DNA from: Paragonimus westermani
Taxonomy: Eukaryota; Platyhelminthes; Trematoda; Plagiorchiida; Troglotrematidae
Direction of reading: 5' to 3'
Assembly: GCA_008508345.1 (NCBI GenBank)
Contig: QNGE01002425.1
Location: 51,165 to 115,164 of the forward strand
Length of the DNA: 64,000 nt
In this document: positions 1 to 12,200 of the stretch, piece by piece
How positions within the stretch are numbered: position 1 is the first letter of the stretch
Layout: each line of letters opens with the position of its first letter
Notes under the pieces: model-generated
Databases searched by the model: none
Seen by the model: the letters and a program-made list of their open reading frames with translations, nothing else
Told to the model about the DNA's origin: nothing
Made by a program: the position numbers and the translations under genes

Positions 1-3000
1 CAAGTAAGTCCTCTTTAAGTAATCTAACCAGAGAAACCATTAGGATAGTCCACTTTCCCAATCAGCTGATTTGTTTAGTGGTGCCGTGTTATTGCGAGCT
101 GACCTGGTTTTGATGTCTGGGATCGTCGATTTGTCTCCACGTCTTGTTCGATATCTTCGTAGAACTTCGTACACTAGATGGTAAAGTGTCAAATATCATT
201 TCGCCAATTATTAAGCTCAAATCTTCGACCGTTCCATATGACAAGTTACAACAGTCAGTACAAAGCGCCGCAATATTTTTCTGGCCAGGCCACGTCATTG
301 AAACAAACATACACGAATGACGTAACACAATTACTTTATTGTTCTCCCCAGTAAATCAATTTACTGTGCACAAACTTTTCATCATGTTCCCGATGAAGTA
401 CCCAGCAGGATAAAGTGGCAGAAGAAGTTTCCAACAGGGATGACGTTGGAACAGTTCAGTAAACCGTAGACCCTAACAACTGGCGTTAGTGTAGTGAACA
501 GCTGAGGTTTCATTCCAACTACATCTGAATCGCTGACCTACATGACTGTTCCTTTTGTAGCAGTTAGTTGCAGCTTTAATCATTTGGTAAGTACATAGTT
601 CGTAAGCCTTACGTGCATCGGTTTATTCTGTTTCAGCATTTAATTCGATTCGCCTACTGGAAACCAAAAGAAAATCTTCTACCCTGAAGTGTGTTGAATG
701 ACTACTTGGGTATGTCGGTAGACTGGTCACGGGTGATTCGTCATCTCCAGGTCGCGTGAATTAACAGGAATTTTGTTCACACCTCCTTCATCATCATCAA
801 ACAGAATATGTGCATATACAACGGGTTGAACAGCTTTCAGCGCAAAACACTTCTACATCGCAGATAACCACAGCGAAGGGAAACTACTAATATCCAAACT
901 TAGATTTCCGTGTGGAAAGGGAGAATAACCCCCCGTTTCAGAATGTATGCATTGAAAATTTAGGCCTGACATTCAGCTCATTGGTTTGTTTATTGTAAAT
1001 TCGACCGAAACTGATGGTGTCTAATTTTTTTTAAAAACCTTCTGTCTTATTTACAAAAAGAAAACTGTTCCAAACGTATTCGTAACGAGCACACTGTTCG
1101 GAAAAATGTGAATTTAGTAGAGCTCAATTTACGGTTGAATGATTACTCAAAGCCTTTGCGATGGTGATTTTAAGACAGTCTTGGGATATGGAAACCTTAC
1201 CTGAGACAATTTCTTTAAACCAAGTATTTCCTCGTCTTCCCCACAAAAACCACGATGCATGTCAGTTAATTTAACATTGTCTCAAAAGTCCTGCGATGAG
1301 CACATACTGTGTCAGTTTTCCAGTGATCGTCTTTTGAGGCATTCTAAATGCCAGTGCCCTATGTGGAACAACCGCAGCCTGAGTCGTCTAAATTCAATGC
1401 TTTATACGAAAACAGGTAGGTGTAGATGTGGAACATCTGAGCACGACTGATCGTCGTTTGTTAGCCAGGGTCACAAAGCACACCCTGAAATGGGTTGAGC
1501 AATGAAGATTAGGCATGAGAACAGAAAACCTGCATATGTCAGCGCGTATCATCCCTCATTGATGAACAGTTTTGTGTTTAAAACAGTTTCAAGCGCTACT
1601 GTTGTTCATATCAGCGTTCCAAATAATTCCACTAACAGGAAAACTGATTTTTTGAATCGTCTATCGAGTTGCTAAAAATGGACTGAAAAGGTTTATACCT
1701 GAGATGTGGACCGGTGACACGACCGCTAGTATACGACTGCGCAACCCTGACCTCTGCTCGCGGGAGTAGCTCAAACGGACGCTTAGTCTCCTTTGTTCCA
1801 CTGTTGCTCGCGCTTGTGATTTGGATCAGCCAATGAGCAGTTGTGTCTTATCAGACTGTAAGCAATCTCTACATTGTCTAGCTGTCCACCCCACGGTGTG
1901 GTGACTAGCTTCATAGGCACTGTGTTGTCTTCGGCTTGTTAATCATACGATTGACAAACCGTGTTCGCTACTTCGAAGATGTTCTACACGAATAAACAAA
2001 CACGCATTGGCCGTCAGGAGATAATCGATTTTCGCTAATCATGGTCCACGAGAATCGAGCTAGATACACATTAAAACTGAGTACCGCGGAAATCCTTATT
2101 TAAGCAAACATCAAACATACAACGGAATATTCATCATTTGCCTTGACAGACAAACATTGATTTTGATAAAATCTACGAGCCAATGACAACCAGACCTAAG
2201 GGGATGAAAACACTGTCATCCCGACATGTTAACCTAGCAGAACGGAGCAACTCGAGCAAATCGGATCGATAGCCAAAGCTGGACAATGCGTAACCAATCA
2301 ACTGGATGTTCCAGAACAAACAACTAACCTGCTCAGTTAAAAGGAAAGGATCAACCGATCGGATTTCAGGTTAAGGTTCAACAGCATCTGGGAGTCACCA
2401 AGCCGCCTTCAGATCAATCGCTTTAGAAAAGCATGTAACAATCATTTGGGATTCCGCTCGAAAGCTCAAAAGTGACCGGTATTAAGTAATCTGGATCCAT
2501 GTTAGACGACTGACTCATTTCCGTATAAAACAGCAGATATTCAGCAAACCACACCAAGCTTCACTTGCACACGTTCCAACCCGAACAGATCAGTGGTGTC
2601 ATGTGGTTTGGAACCCAAATTCCAAGGTCGGTGAAAAACCGAATACCTAAAGGAATGTGGCGCTTTCGATTGCAAAACAGTTAGTCTCAACAATACACGT
2701 GATTGACCTCGCCATTTGATTTATTACCGTTCTAGTACGTAGACGTAACCCCATGATGTTGACGTTTCCCGAATTGTTTTTTGTTTTTGAGCGGTTTTGT
2801 TCTGGTAGACTGTGCCAAATTGTGCCAATCTTGTTGCCGTGGTATCGAAACCGTTTGCCCCCTACTGTTATACACCATTGTGACCTTCGTTTATTACACT
2901 GTTTTGTCTTCATACCCTAAACCTACCATTCACTCGATTAATGAGAATGAGAGAAATACTTGCGTCTCTCAACATATGCCTTTTTGACCTTTGGATGACT

Positions 3001-3240
3001 TGGATAGAGAAAATACAGTGTTTAAAATTTCTCAAACAAAGGCTTCCTCCACTCTGCCTTCTCGAAAATGATTTTGTGGGCTTGTCACCATCGTGCTGTT
3101 AACAGTAAGTGTGATGTCTGACAATTGGAACTTTCTGTCTCTCCATTGTACCTGTCCACGGTGGCATACAAATTGTCTGTCGTATGCACCTGTTTAAGTA
3201 TATTGAACTTTGTCCAAAATTCATACCACATCAGGTTTTT
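1..3240. other. Gene-free stretch, nothing recognised
   Basis: No recognisable coding region, RNA gene or named repeat is visible on either strand. The open frames here are short (under about 90 codons), often lack ATG and have no family motifs. It may be intron or intergenic DNA. Confidence 0.5.
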
Positions 3241-3250
3241 ACTTGTGTTG

Positions 3251-3580
3251 TGAATCCAAAAGGCGGACGACACAAAGGTTGCTTTATTGGAGAAACCAAC
3301 ACACTACTTAAGCGTCTGAGCACGACAAGAAACGGAAACACTCATTTGCATACCATACTCTTCTGAGGATACTCCAGTCGCTCTAGACACCACGTATCAG
3401 TTCCGTCGTGTAGCGAAAGCCATTATATGTCATTTTGTCCTCCAACGATCCATCCCGTATCTCTGCCGTATTTATCACGCGATTATCTCGATCCGCGATC
3501 ATCTCGAACCGCTGCTACTGAATAGTGGTGTGAGTAGTATGGTGCGACCGTATCTCCTCACTACACTCCTCCCCCAGCAA
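3251..3580. repeat. Possible edge of an unnamed repeat, running into an assembly gap
   Basis: The segment around 3251-3296 resembles 32188-32233: both contain an AAGGCGGA core, then an AAAGG block, then a T-rich TTTATT...GGA block. A 16-bp imperfect tandem repeat (units 3479-3494 and 3495-3510, starting CGCGAT) follows, then a C-rich end that meets the gap. This layout could be the end of an LTR-type or other dispersed element, but no coding part is seen and the match is short. Confidence 0.25.
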
Positions 3581-4510
3581 NNNNNNNNNNNNNNNNNNNN
3601 NNNNNNNNNNNNNNNNNNNNNNNNNNNNNNNNNNNNNNNNNNNNNNNNNNNNNNNNNNNNNNNNNNNNNNNNNNNNNNNNNNNNNNNNNNNNNNNNNNNN
3701 NNNNNNNNNNNNNNNNNNNNNNNNNNNNNNNNNNNNNNNNNNNNNNNNNNNNNNNNNNNNNNNNNNNNNNNNNNNNNNNNNNNNNNNNNNNNNNNNNNNN
3801 NNNNNNNNNNNNNNNNNNNNNNNNNNNNNNNNNNNNNNNNNNNNNNNNNNNNNNNNNNNNNNNNNNNNNNNNNNNNNNNNNNNNNNNNNNNNNNNNNNNN
3901 NNNNNNNNNNNNNNNNNNNNNNNNNNNNNNNNNNNNNNNNNNNNNNNNNNNNNNNNNNNNNNNNNNNNNNNNNNNNNNNNNNNNNNNNNNNNNNNNNNNN
4001 NNNNNNNNNNNNNNNNNNNNNNNNNNNNNNNNNNNNNNNNNNNNNNNNNNNNNNNNNNNNNNNNNNNNNNNNNNNNNNNNNNNNNNNNNNNNNNNNNNNN
4101 NNNNNNNNNNNNNNNNNNNNNNNNNNNNNNNNNNNNNNNNNNNNNNNNNNNNNNNNNNNNNNNNNNNNNNNNNNNNNNNNNNNNNNNNNNNNNNNNNNNN
4201 NNNNNNNNNNNNNNNNNNNNNNNNNNNNNNNNNNNNNNNNNNNNNNNNNNNNNNNNNNNNNNNNNNNNNNNNNNNNNNNNNNNNNNNNNNNNNNNNNNNN
4301 NNNNNNNNNNNNNNNNNNNNNNNNNNNNNNNNNNNNNNNNNNNNNNNNNNNNNNNNNNNNNNNNNNNNNNNNNNNNNNNNNNNNNNNNNNNNNNNNNNNN
4401 NNNNNNNNNNNNNNNNNNNNNNNNNNNNNNNNNNNNNNNNNNNNNNNNNNNNNNNNNNNNNNNNNNNNNNNNNNNNNNNNNNNNNNNNNNNNNNNNNNNN
4501 NNNNNNNNNN
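3581..4510. other. Assembly gap of 930 N
   Basis: A continuous run of N. Any open frame drawn through it is an artefact. The right edge is a TCA microsatellite and the left edge is C-rich, so low-complexity sequence probably caused the break. Confidence 0.99.
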
Positions 4511-4532
4511 TCATCATCATCATCATCATCAT
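4511..4532. repeat. (TCA)n microsatellite at gap edge
   Basis: About seven uninterrupted TCA units directly follow the gap. The true array may extend into the unsequenced part. Confidence 0.9.
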
Positions 4533-6000
4533 TAGTGGATTAGCAAACGAAAACCATAGAAATATTCCAGACCACGAAATTATGCTACTACACCATCCAG
4601 GGTGTTTTGTCCACAAGTGTTGACATGTTCACTCAACACACATGATGAGTCGTCTACTCTTCATACCACATTCGCCGTATGTCTGCTTTGCCGATTAAAA
4701 TGAACCGTCTCACCTACTATTGATTGAACTCAAGCTGGTGTGTAAGAAACATTATAACAATCTATCAAAACTGGTTATTCCAACCAGATCAATATTCACC
4801 TAACAATCTCCAAACCTCAAAATACTTCAATCAAACTTACACATTCCAATGTACAGAATCAAAAAAGTATTTACAAAGTCCGGCAGTGAACCGGGAAACA
4901 ATTTTACTGACAACTATTAGGTGTTAGGTTCACCTTCGAAAGGTGGTACCATACGGTTTTTGATCAACACGGGTTAAGTACACAGAGTAGCAGTATCACG
5001 TACCAAACAGAATATTTGGGTAGCGAATAAGATATTCACTCGTTAGAGTTCTAAAATCTCCCGCTTCCAAATCGATCAATTAGCCTCACCGTAGTAAGAC
5101 GTGGGAACCTCAAACGCTAAGCGAAGTGCTAACCCAATTACGCACAATCACATGACAACCAGTTCACCTCTAGATCAATTGCAAGGCGGCCAGACAGTCA
5201 CTATTTGGGCAGATAAAAGACAGGTGGGGTTTCCAAATGATCTGACGCCTACGTGCAAGTTTGGCAGCAAAATCGTTGTTAGTATTAGCGGTGCACGGAT
5301 GCAGGCATTGTGTAAATAATAGGTATTTGCAAACTGCATATTGTATGTGCATTCATAGTAAACGATGCAGATTTCTGGCCACCACTTCCTCCGTTCATAT
5401 GGTTAATTTGCCAGGAAGATTTTGGGAAGTTGGGCCATGAATCCCAAATGTATGAGACCTCAGATCTGTAAATACAATATCAGTGTGTCCCGGGTAACAG
5501 TGGATTGCTGCTCTCTTTTGACAATCACACAGTTTTCACTATATCTACGGCCGAACCACACAGCCATACTGTACTGTAGCTAGACCAGGTGCTTACCGAG
5601 TTAGGTGCTTTCTGTGTTCGCAATGATCTCTGAAGCCTGTGCTCTCATTACTCCTGTCAAGGCTGAGGTCTGTTCTGATCGATCCTGAACACAACACAAT
5701 CTTTCGTATTCATCGTTTTTGTGTTGGTTTTCAAGACGTAGTGATGGGTCACCTGCATTCATGCTGTTAGGCAAGGCTGGTCTCCCGCATGGTCTTAGTT
5801 TTAAATAACAACGAATACCACTAATTATATCAGTATGACAAGATATTGGGACCAGCTCGAACTGAAAAGTGGGCAATGTTCAAAATCTTAAGAGAAGTTA
5901 ATACGCACGAGAGTGAAAGGAGCACTGGAAGAAACATGTGGACAAAACCGTTCGACATCCCAATTCAGACTGACTAGCACAACGATCAGTTTCTTCTTGA
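4533..6000. other. Gene-free stretch, nothing recognised
   Basis: No family-level similarity, RNA gene or strong repeat was found on either strand. Confidence 0.45.
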
Positions 6001-6004
6001 AGCA

Positions 6005-6100
6005 TATTCCATAGGGAGAGACAGCAAGACAAGGATTCGAGCTAGCAACCAACATGTCACCAGTCAAACGCATTATACACTGAGTAGTCAGTCGAGTACC
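6005..6100 (-). repeat. tRNA-derived SINE head (decayed)
   Basis: On the minus strand the segment reads like the promoter half of a tRNA. A B-box-like AGCTCGAATCC lies at 6033-6043 (9 of 11 consensus positions). About 40 bases upstream is a CTCAGTGTATAATGCGTTTG block resembling a D-arm and following stem. It is followed by a CTTGTCTTGCTGTCTC tail that is not tRNA. No acceptor stem or CCA-ready end is seen, so this is a SINE head or tRNA pseudogene rather than a working tRNA. It resembles the segment at 6845-6907. Confidence 0.45.
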
Positions 6101-6844
6101 ACATAAGACGATTTGAATAAAGCGGTGATTTTTTACCTGAATGTCCCGTATTGGATAAACAGATGCGACTGACCTCATGATCAGTTTGTTCACAGGATTC
6201 GTGTGAGAAAGTGGACGATTTCGTCTTATAAGGTAAGGTAACATAAGTAGTATGTGGTTACTGGTCAGAAATGGTCGGAACAACATTACCAGTTTGGTTG
6301 TTGTTGTCACTGTTCAGTAATGTTGACCAGCAAACACTAACTATTTAAGCTATCGTATAAAAAACCGGGACTTCATCTAGTAGTTTGAGGCAGACCGAAT
6401 TACCGAACTGTTCCAGTAAGTGCCCTTAATATCAGTACTGATCCAGAGACTTTCTTCTGTCTGAGATAAATGGCATAGCAAAGTGACAAATGAGTTAATA
6501 CCTACAAACTAGTGACTCCCTTTTCCAAATTCGACCAACAGATACTGAGAGTCGGACAAAGTTTGAACGTACAATCTTGAGAGGACAGATCTTCCTGAAG
6601 CTGCCTACGTTTGACGAAGGAAACGACTTTCAAATGGGAGAGAAAGCAGCTCTCGAGATTTGGCTACTCTGGATGTCCTGAATTGTCATAAGACAATGTG
6701 ACAGTATTCCTTGTGGGTGGATTAATCTCAAGTTGTGAGATTAGAGTTCATTTCATATTTATTTAGCGGCTATTAAAACTGACAAGACGACACATTTCCC
6801 ATCAGTGGAAAAAATTACATTGGACTCAGACACGGGCAATTCCT

Positions 6845-6907
6845 AGGAATTCGAACAAACTAACAACTTGGTCACAGTTAACAGATATAACTACTGATGA
6901 TCAGCTA
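6845..6907 (-). repeat. tRNA-derived SINE head (more decayed)
   Basis: Read on the minus strand, a TAGCTGATCATCAGTAGTTA block (A-box region, 6888-6907) is followed by GTTAACTGTGACC and then TTTGTTCGAATTCC (B-box-like, 6846-6859). The same order of blocks (GTTTGACTGGTGAC, then CTCGAATCC) occurs at 6005-6100, so the two are probably old copies of one tRNA-derived family. Confidence 0.35.
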
Positions 6908-8317
6908 GCGCGTAAAAGTGTCCCGAACATCACGAATGTGTCAGTACCAAACTGTAGATGCATAAGAGAATGAACTTAGTTTTCACAACAAGAAAGCTTA
7001 AGCATACGTTTGAACCCCCTATGTACCGACGATATCACATTTGGTGATAAACCGCTTGCTGTGTAAAGATCCAGTTTGACAGACAACTAAGCAGTGAACT
7101 TCTAAAAAAGTCGTTAGTATTCTCTACAATTTCAGATGACTGCCATCCCATTAAAAACATACATTCCCAAAAACTGAATTTAATCCAATAGGCGGCAATC
7201 AATATACATAATGAAAATTCAACTACTGAATTGAACCTATTACCTCAGTTGACTCGTCTCAACGGATCCACACAAGACTGGCTGCCTAGTTGACAGGGGA
7301 TTTGTTTTTGAATGAACATTGCAGGTCCCATTCCCACACTAACACCACCTGATGCTTCCAAATAAAAACGAGTAGGATTATGAGTGATCTGTTTATTAAA
7401 AAAATCAGAATAAATTTAGGTCCACCGGCCACGCACTGGAATCTGTCAACATGGTGTTAACGAATCAGTAGCTCTCATTAGGTCCAAGTGGTCAAAGCTA
7501 GCTCCAATTCGTCTTGAGCTGGGTCATTTCGTTTCTTTTGAGCTCTCACATCAACCAAATATTTATGAGCATATTTATAAAATTCGGTGATGCTCGGTTG
7601 AGTGAGTATTGTGACGGTTATCAGAAAATCAGCCAACGATATGCATATAAGGTGGTCACAAGGAGGTGAGCGGGTACACATGTCAATCGGGTGAAATGAT
7701 GGGATGTCACACGTATATCCGACAGTCAGGATCACGCGACCTACGGACCAAAAAAGACATGGTATAGAATGGTTTGCACTTGCTTCAACAGTGCACAGAC
7801 AACTGGTTAGTCGAGTCTGATGACATAGCTCAGTGATTGAAATCAGTCACATGACGGTGTTCCACACTGACAATGCCAGTCAAATCATGATGACTGAGTA
7901 ATCGTGAGCAGCAGGACTGTGTATAGAACAGCAAATACAGTTTATTACAATATGTTTCGAATGCACCGGAGACGTGGACTAGATCATTCGGAAGTTGAAC
8001 ACTGAACTTCTGAACACACGATTGATTATCTGGACATTCGCATGGGAACTGAGAATAAAACTTACTACGGCAAATGACACGCGTGCTGTACGGACGAGTG
8101 GCAGATCAGGCACTGCTGCGGTCAATGTGGATGTCTAGGATGTTTCGCTGAGTATGGAGAACATCACAGAGAACAGGGTGCAAAAACTCTCATGTGTATG
8201 ACTCAGCCAGGGATATTATCTACAATATGTTTCCAACGTATGGTGTTTGATCATAGGAGAGTTTCGGTTGCATAAAATGCTGTTGGACGGATTAGATCAT
8301 TGGGACGTGTTTTGTAG

Positions 8318-8524
8318 TTTGTTTTGTCCAATAATGCTATACATTGTGTCATGCTGCTTAATGATGCGATATTTTATCTCCAGTGGGCTGCTGGGAACCT
8401 TTGCCCATTTTTACGGAATATTGCTAGTCGTATGCATTTGTTTGACCTCGAATGTGTCATGGTTCCCAGTGAAACCAATGATGGCTATTTTTGGGACAAG
8501 AACAATTGGGCGATTCTTTCCTGA
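8318..8524 (+). CDS. Protein-like open frame in left inverted arm, unknown
   Basis: A 68-codon open frame without an ATG near its start. Its second half (from about 8383, just after TTTTATCTCCAG, a plausible splice acceptor) has a balanced composition and ends in a normal stop. It could be a terminal exon or a chance frame. The other long plus-strand frame here (8247-8636) is extremely hydrophobic, starts at TTG and looks like chance. No family is recognised. An identical copy lies in the right arm on the minus strand (13584-13790). Confidence 0.15.
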   Translation, partial: FVLSNNAIHCVMLLNDAIFYLQWAAGNLCPFLRNIASRMHLFDLECVMVPSETNDGYFWDKNNWAILS

Positions 8525-8864
8525 CCCTCCTCCGCTCTTCCCCTCACTCAATATCATTTTGACCACGATCATCTTCTTCATCAGGGATGCATTAACGGTG
8601 AGGAATTTTCACGTGCCATGCAACCGTTGTGAGTAGTCATGGTTATAAGTGGCGCAAGCCCTGGTTCAAAGCTATAAGGGAGGTAGAGATGACATTTATT
8701 TCTTCAACAAGTTTCCCAAATGTACCTTCTGATAACTAACGTTCATGCTTTCACTATGCATTTTATGAGCAACACCATTTCCATGGTCTCTGAGAGCTTA
8801 CTCTGCGCCTGGAAACTGCAAAACACTCAGTCTAACTAGGCAGAACTGGAAATGTAACTCACCA

Positions 8865-9104
8865 CTATGTGAGTTCGTCAATCACCTCTGCCTTGTTATC
8901 AGTATAGTCTGGCTGGATAGCTTGCTCACAGGGAAGGACATCAGTGCTCCCATCCAGCGAGTGACATGGACGGCCACCCATTAACTCCTGTGTTAAGCAG
9001 TCGAACAAGACAGGAAAAGAGAAGCAATCTTGGCGGAAGTCCATTCGGTCACTCCAAAATACTCTGCTGTACTTTTCACAGTCTAGCTGCGCATTACTCT
9101 GCAT
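8865..9104 (-). CDS. Protein-like 79-codon ORF in left inverted arm, unknown
   Basis: This ORF begins with ATG and has a mixed, soluble-looking composition with a Cys/Asp/Phe-rich centre and an acidic C-terminus (KAEVIDELT). A GTGAGT donor-like hexamer lies just past the stop. It matches no family I know. The same ORF occurs on the plus strand of the right arm (13004-13243). It could be an exon, part of an uncharacterised repeat, or chance. Confidence 0.2.
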   Translation of the reverse strand: MQSNAQLDCEKYSRVFWSDRMDFRQDCFSFPVLFDCLTQELMGGRPCHSLDGSTDVLPCEQAIQPDYTDNKAEVIDELT

Positions 9105-9191
9105 CCGGATCTATCCTGGTCTTCTTATTTGATCAGTTCATTAAACCTACCGGAATTAACTAAATTTGAGTGATCGAACCTCATTATAATT

Positions 9192-9249
9192 GACCAGTGA
9201 CTCTCGTGATTCACGTAGTGCGTTCCTATGATCATCTAACCTGACCATA
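9192..9249 (+). repeat. Diverged continuation of the left inverted arm
   Basis: 58 bp matching the reverse complement of 12884-12941 with about six mismatches. It lies outside the identical arm and shows that the two loci already held related repeat sequence. Confidence 0.75.
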
Positions 9250-12200
9250 AATTGGACGACTTTCATGAAAAGTTGATAACCTAATTTGTGTACATTTAGT
9301 GTACGCCTTAGACATCATGCACCCTATACCGCATCTATCGCTCGTCTAATGAACTAGTTCAGTGGATCCAGTTGCACCGACGTGTTCCTAAAGATAATCA
9401 ATGTATCAGACTAGTTAGTGACTGTCCATCTCCTCGAGTCCGCCATTTACCTCGACCTCAAGTTCTGTCTGTTAAGTATCTGAGTGTTCTCGAGATTCGA
9501 TAGCATGCATTTTACGTCCGACGTCACCATCCAGCATTAGTTAATCGTCCGATTGCTTCAACCCAATTCACTGTCTTATTGCGTATGCACTTCACCTAAT
9601 GTTTACTCAGTGTGTCTATCAATTTTGATAGATTTTTAAGCGATTTCCAGTTGAAGTCATTCCTAGTTTTATTTACTACACTTCTCAGCATGACAAAAGA
9701 ACATTCGACCATAAGAACAGTTGGTTCAATACACATGGTACATTCGTACAGCTCAGCATTCCAGATATGTCCATTTATGAGAATAGGGATATGTAGGCGA
9801 GCACGTTTAAGCTAGCTCATCTTCAGGCCGGGACACTTATGTGAAGGGGTGGAACAGTAAGATCGAGATATCGATCAGACTGGTTACAGAGAAACCAGGT
9901 CACTGGCCATTCACTTAGCGATAGGTTAATTGACCCACTATGTGATGTTGGCCTAACCGTGTCGTTAGGGGCTGAAACGTAACTAAGAAGCTAATCCTCT
10001 ATAACTTTGTCGAATATTCAACGCCCCTAGCTCAAACTCATTCATCCACTCACCTCCTCACCAAACAATATCTTGTTGATATTTGGCCATTACCCGTAGT
10101 TCCTCTACCGAGTGTCCGGCTTGTACTTCGGTTCTGTTCAGTTACCAAATGTCCATCTCTGCAATCTGTAGAAGTGCACACAGTCAATAGTTCAGAGTTG
10201 TCGATCTGTTTCTAATTGCCCTACAGTTTGTTCGATTTTTACGACCATCACGTAGTCCCACCTGGGAAATGGGGTCAATCGTAAAGGATGAAGGAAGACT
10301 CATCGAAAGCCAAATCATATAAGGGCTATGTTCGAGGAATCTACCACAGCCTATTAAGCCACTTTCAATCCTCAGTTCGTTTTCACGGTTAATTGTAATT
10401 AATGCACATTAACTAAATAAGACACGGCTACAATTGCGTTCTCTCTGAATGAGCCAGACAATCACGAAATGGAACATGTTGGTTGGTGGCAGGAAGATGT
10501 TTGTGGAAAACATTTGGTTCATTTGGGTGCACAACAACGGAACCTGATAACCAATCAGCCGTCGGCAGTGGAAACAGTGTTGTATTTGATGGAGGATGTA
10601 CCTGATAAACCTCATGACGTATCGATTGTCAATTTGCTCAATATTGTAGCACACCTATTCCGAAAACGGGGCACAAAAATTGCGGACAAGTTATGCTTGG
10701 GTCGTGAAGAGGAAATTCCCGCACATTATGAACAAATCTCACATGGCAAAAGATTGGATGTTCAAATTACCGCGTAATCCACTGTTCTGCTTTCAAAGCT
10801 GCTTCAAACGGCGTACATTCAGTTGTGTCGTCAGATGAAACCTTTCTATTGATTTACATAGATGGTGGCTGATGTTTCTTGGGGAAATTCACTACAAAAA
10901 GGTCGTTTTATGTGAATACACTTGCCTTAAACTGGCACTGCATGACTAACGTTAGCCGGAGAGGTTCCACAATAGATTTAGGGACCAAATTGTGTGAACT
11001 ACATCACCGAGCAGACGGTTCACCATTGTCTTCCATTCGTCAACTAGGGGAGAACGAGAGAATGGCGTCCAAGATTCGGATGTCAAAATGAAATCAATAA
11101 TTGTTTCATCTCAACAAACGAGAATTCTGCAGAGCCTGTAAGTCGCAATCACCCAAGACAGTGACCTTCCAACTGAGTAACTGATACTACACCATTAAGT
11201 ACTAGAGAACGGTAAGCATCAAACTAATTTCTAAAACGGACTGGCCAATTTTGTCCGATTTCATGTTTGTATAAGGCATTGTAGGTTTTTGTAAACCATT
11301 ACTTGCCCGACTGGAAACTCAAGTGAACATCACGGATTCCAATCAAATCACCTTATCTTTGCTGGAGATGTGAGTATATAAAAAGCTGACGATTCATTTT
11401 GCAGGATGTATTGTTTGTTTGATTGATTGATTTGACTTAACTGGAATTCCCTCTTTGTTCTCATACACCTGGGTCACCTAGCCATAAGCGATAATACTTG
11501 CTTTTCGCAATACCCTTGAAGTTTGTGTCCAGTGGGAGTTGGGGGTTTGTGTGAGTCAGATGACTTGATTTGCATTCAATTTTGTACTCTGAAAACCAAG
11601 CTGGTTTCCGAAATGCTGGTGATTGCGATAGGTGGATAAGCTGTGCAACAATCTGAAGGACGAATCGACGACAATACTGGACAGATGCAGACCCTCCAAA
11701 TTTAACAGCTGCATTAGTTATCTGGGAGCAGGTCTGATAGAAGAGGTGAGATGGTCATTTCATGCGATGAGACATCTCATACCTAAAACTTTCACTTAGC
11801 AAAAATAGTCGTTACTCAGCCAGATTTGTGGAAGCCACTGACAGTAGCTTAAACTACTTGATTTCAACCTAATTGTTTCATCTGAGCTGGGATCAACATC
11901 GTTCAACCCCTCTTTTCGTTTGCGTGGTTAATTTCCCGAAAATGACTTCCCTAATACTGTTGGCACAGTAATGAGTAGGAGCAAAAACGTACCACAAAAA
12001 GATGTCGGAAAGTTTTCTGTTCATTTCTGGATCTGATAGGCATACATCCGATTACTGTCAGGAGTCCAGTCTCTCTGCGCGACTTTGTCAACCTTGTACA
12101 ACGGTATACCCACTACTACTAAGCCAATGCTACCAATATCTAACGGATACCGTCAGTTTACTCCCCAGGTAACTATCCATGATTGGGGTCTCTGAACTGC

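Larger units (their letters stand above)
7723..9166 (+). repeat. Left arm of a 1,444-bp inverted repeat
   Basis: Every segment compared is the exact reverse complement of 12942-14385, and paired coordinates always sum to 22108, so there are no indels between the arms. Just inside the arm the identity drops sharply: after a 25-bp insertion (9167-9191) the homology continues for 58 bp (9192-9249 against 12884-12941) at roughly 90 percent. The arm includes an A-box-like TAGCTCAGTG near 7833 with no convincing B box. No terminal inverted repeats or transposase were found within the arm. Confidence 0.9.

Noticed and set aside
3240..3366. A GETN-containing frame resembling the GIY-YIG endonuclease of Penelope-like elements
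   Set aside because: Only four or five residues fit and the paired Tyr motif is missing. The same DNA resembles 32.19 kb in a way that does not preserve the reading frame.
3530..4616. Long open frames of 337 and 351 codons crossing 3.6-4.5 kb
   Set aside because: They are made of unknown bases in the N gap and mean nothing.
8247..8636. 129-codon hydrophobic frame that could be read as a membrane protein
   Set aside because: It starts at TTG, is rich in T-derived hydrophobic codons and overlaps another frame; it has no family features.
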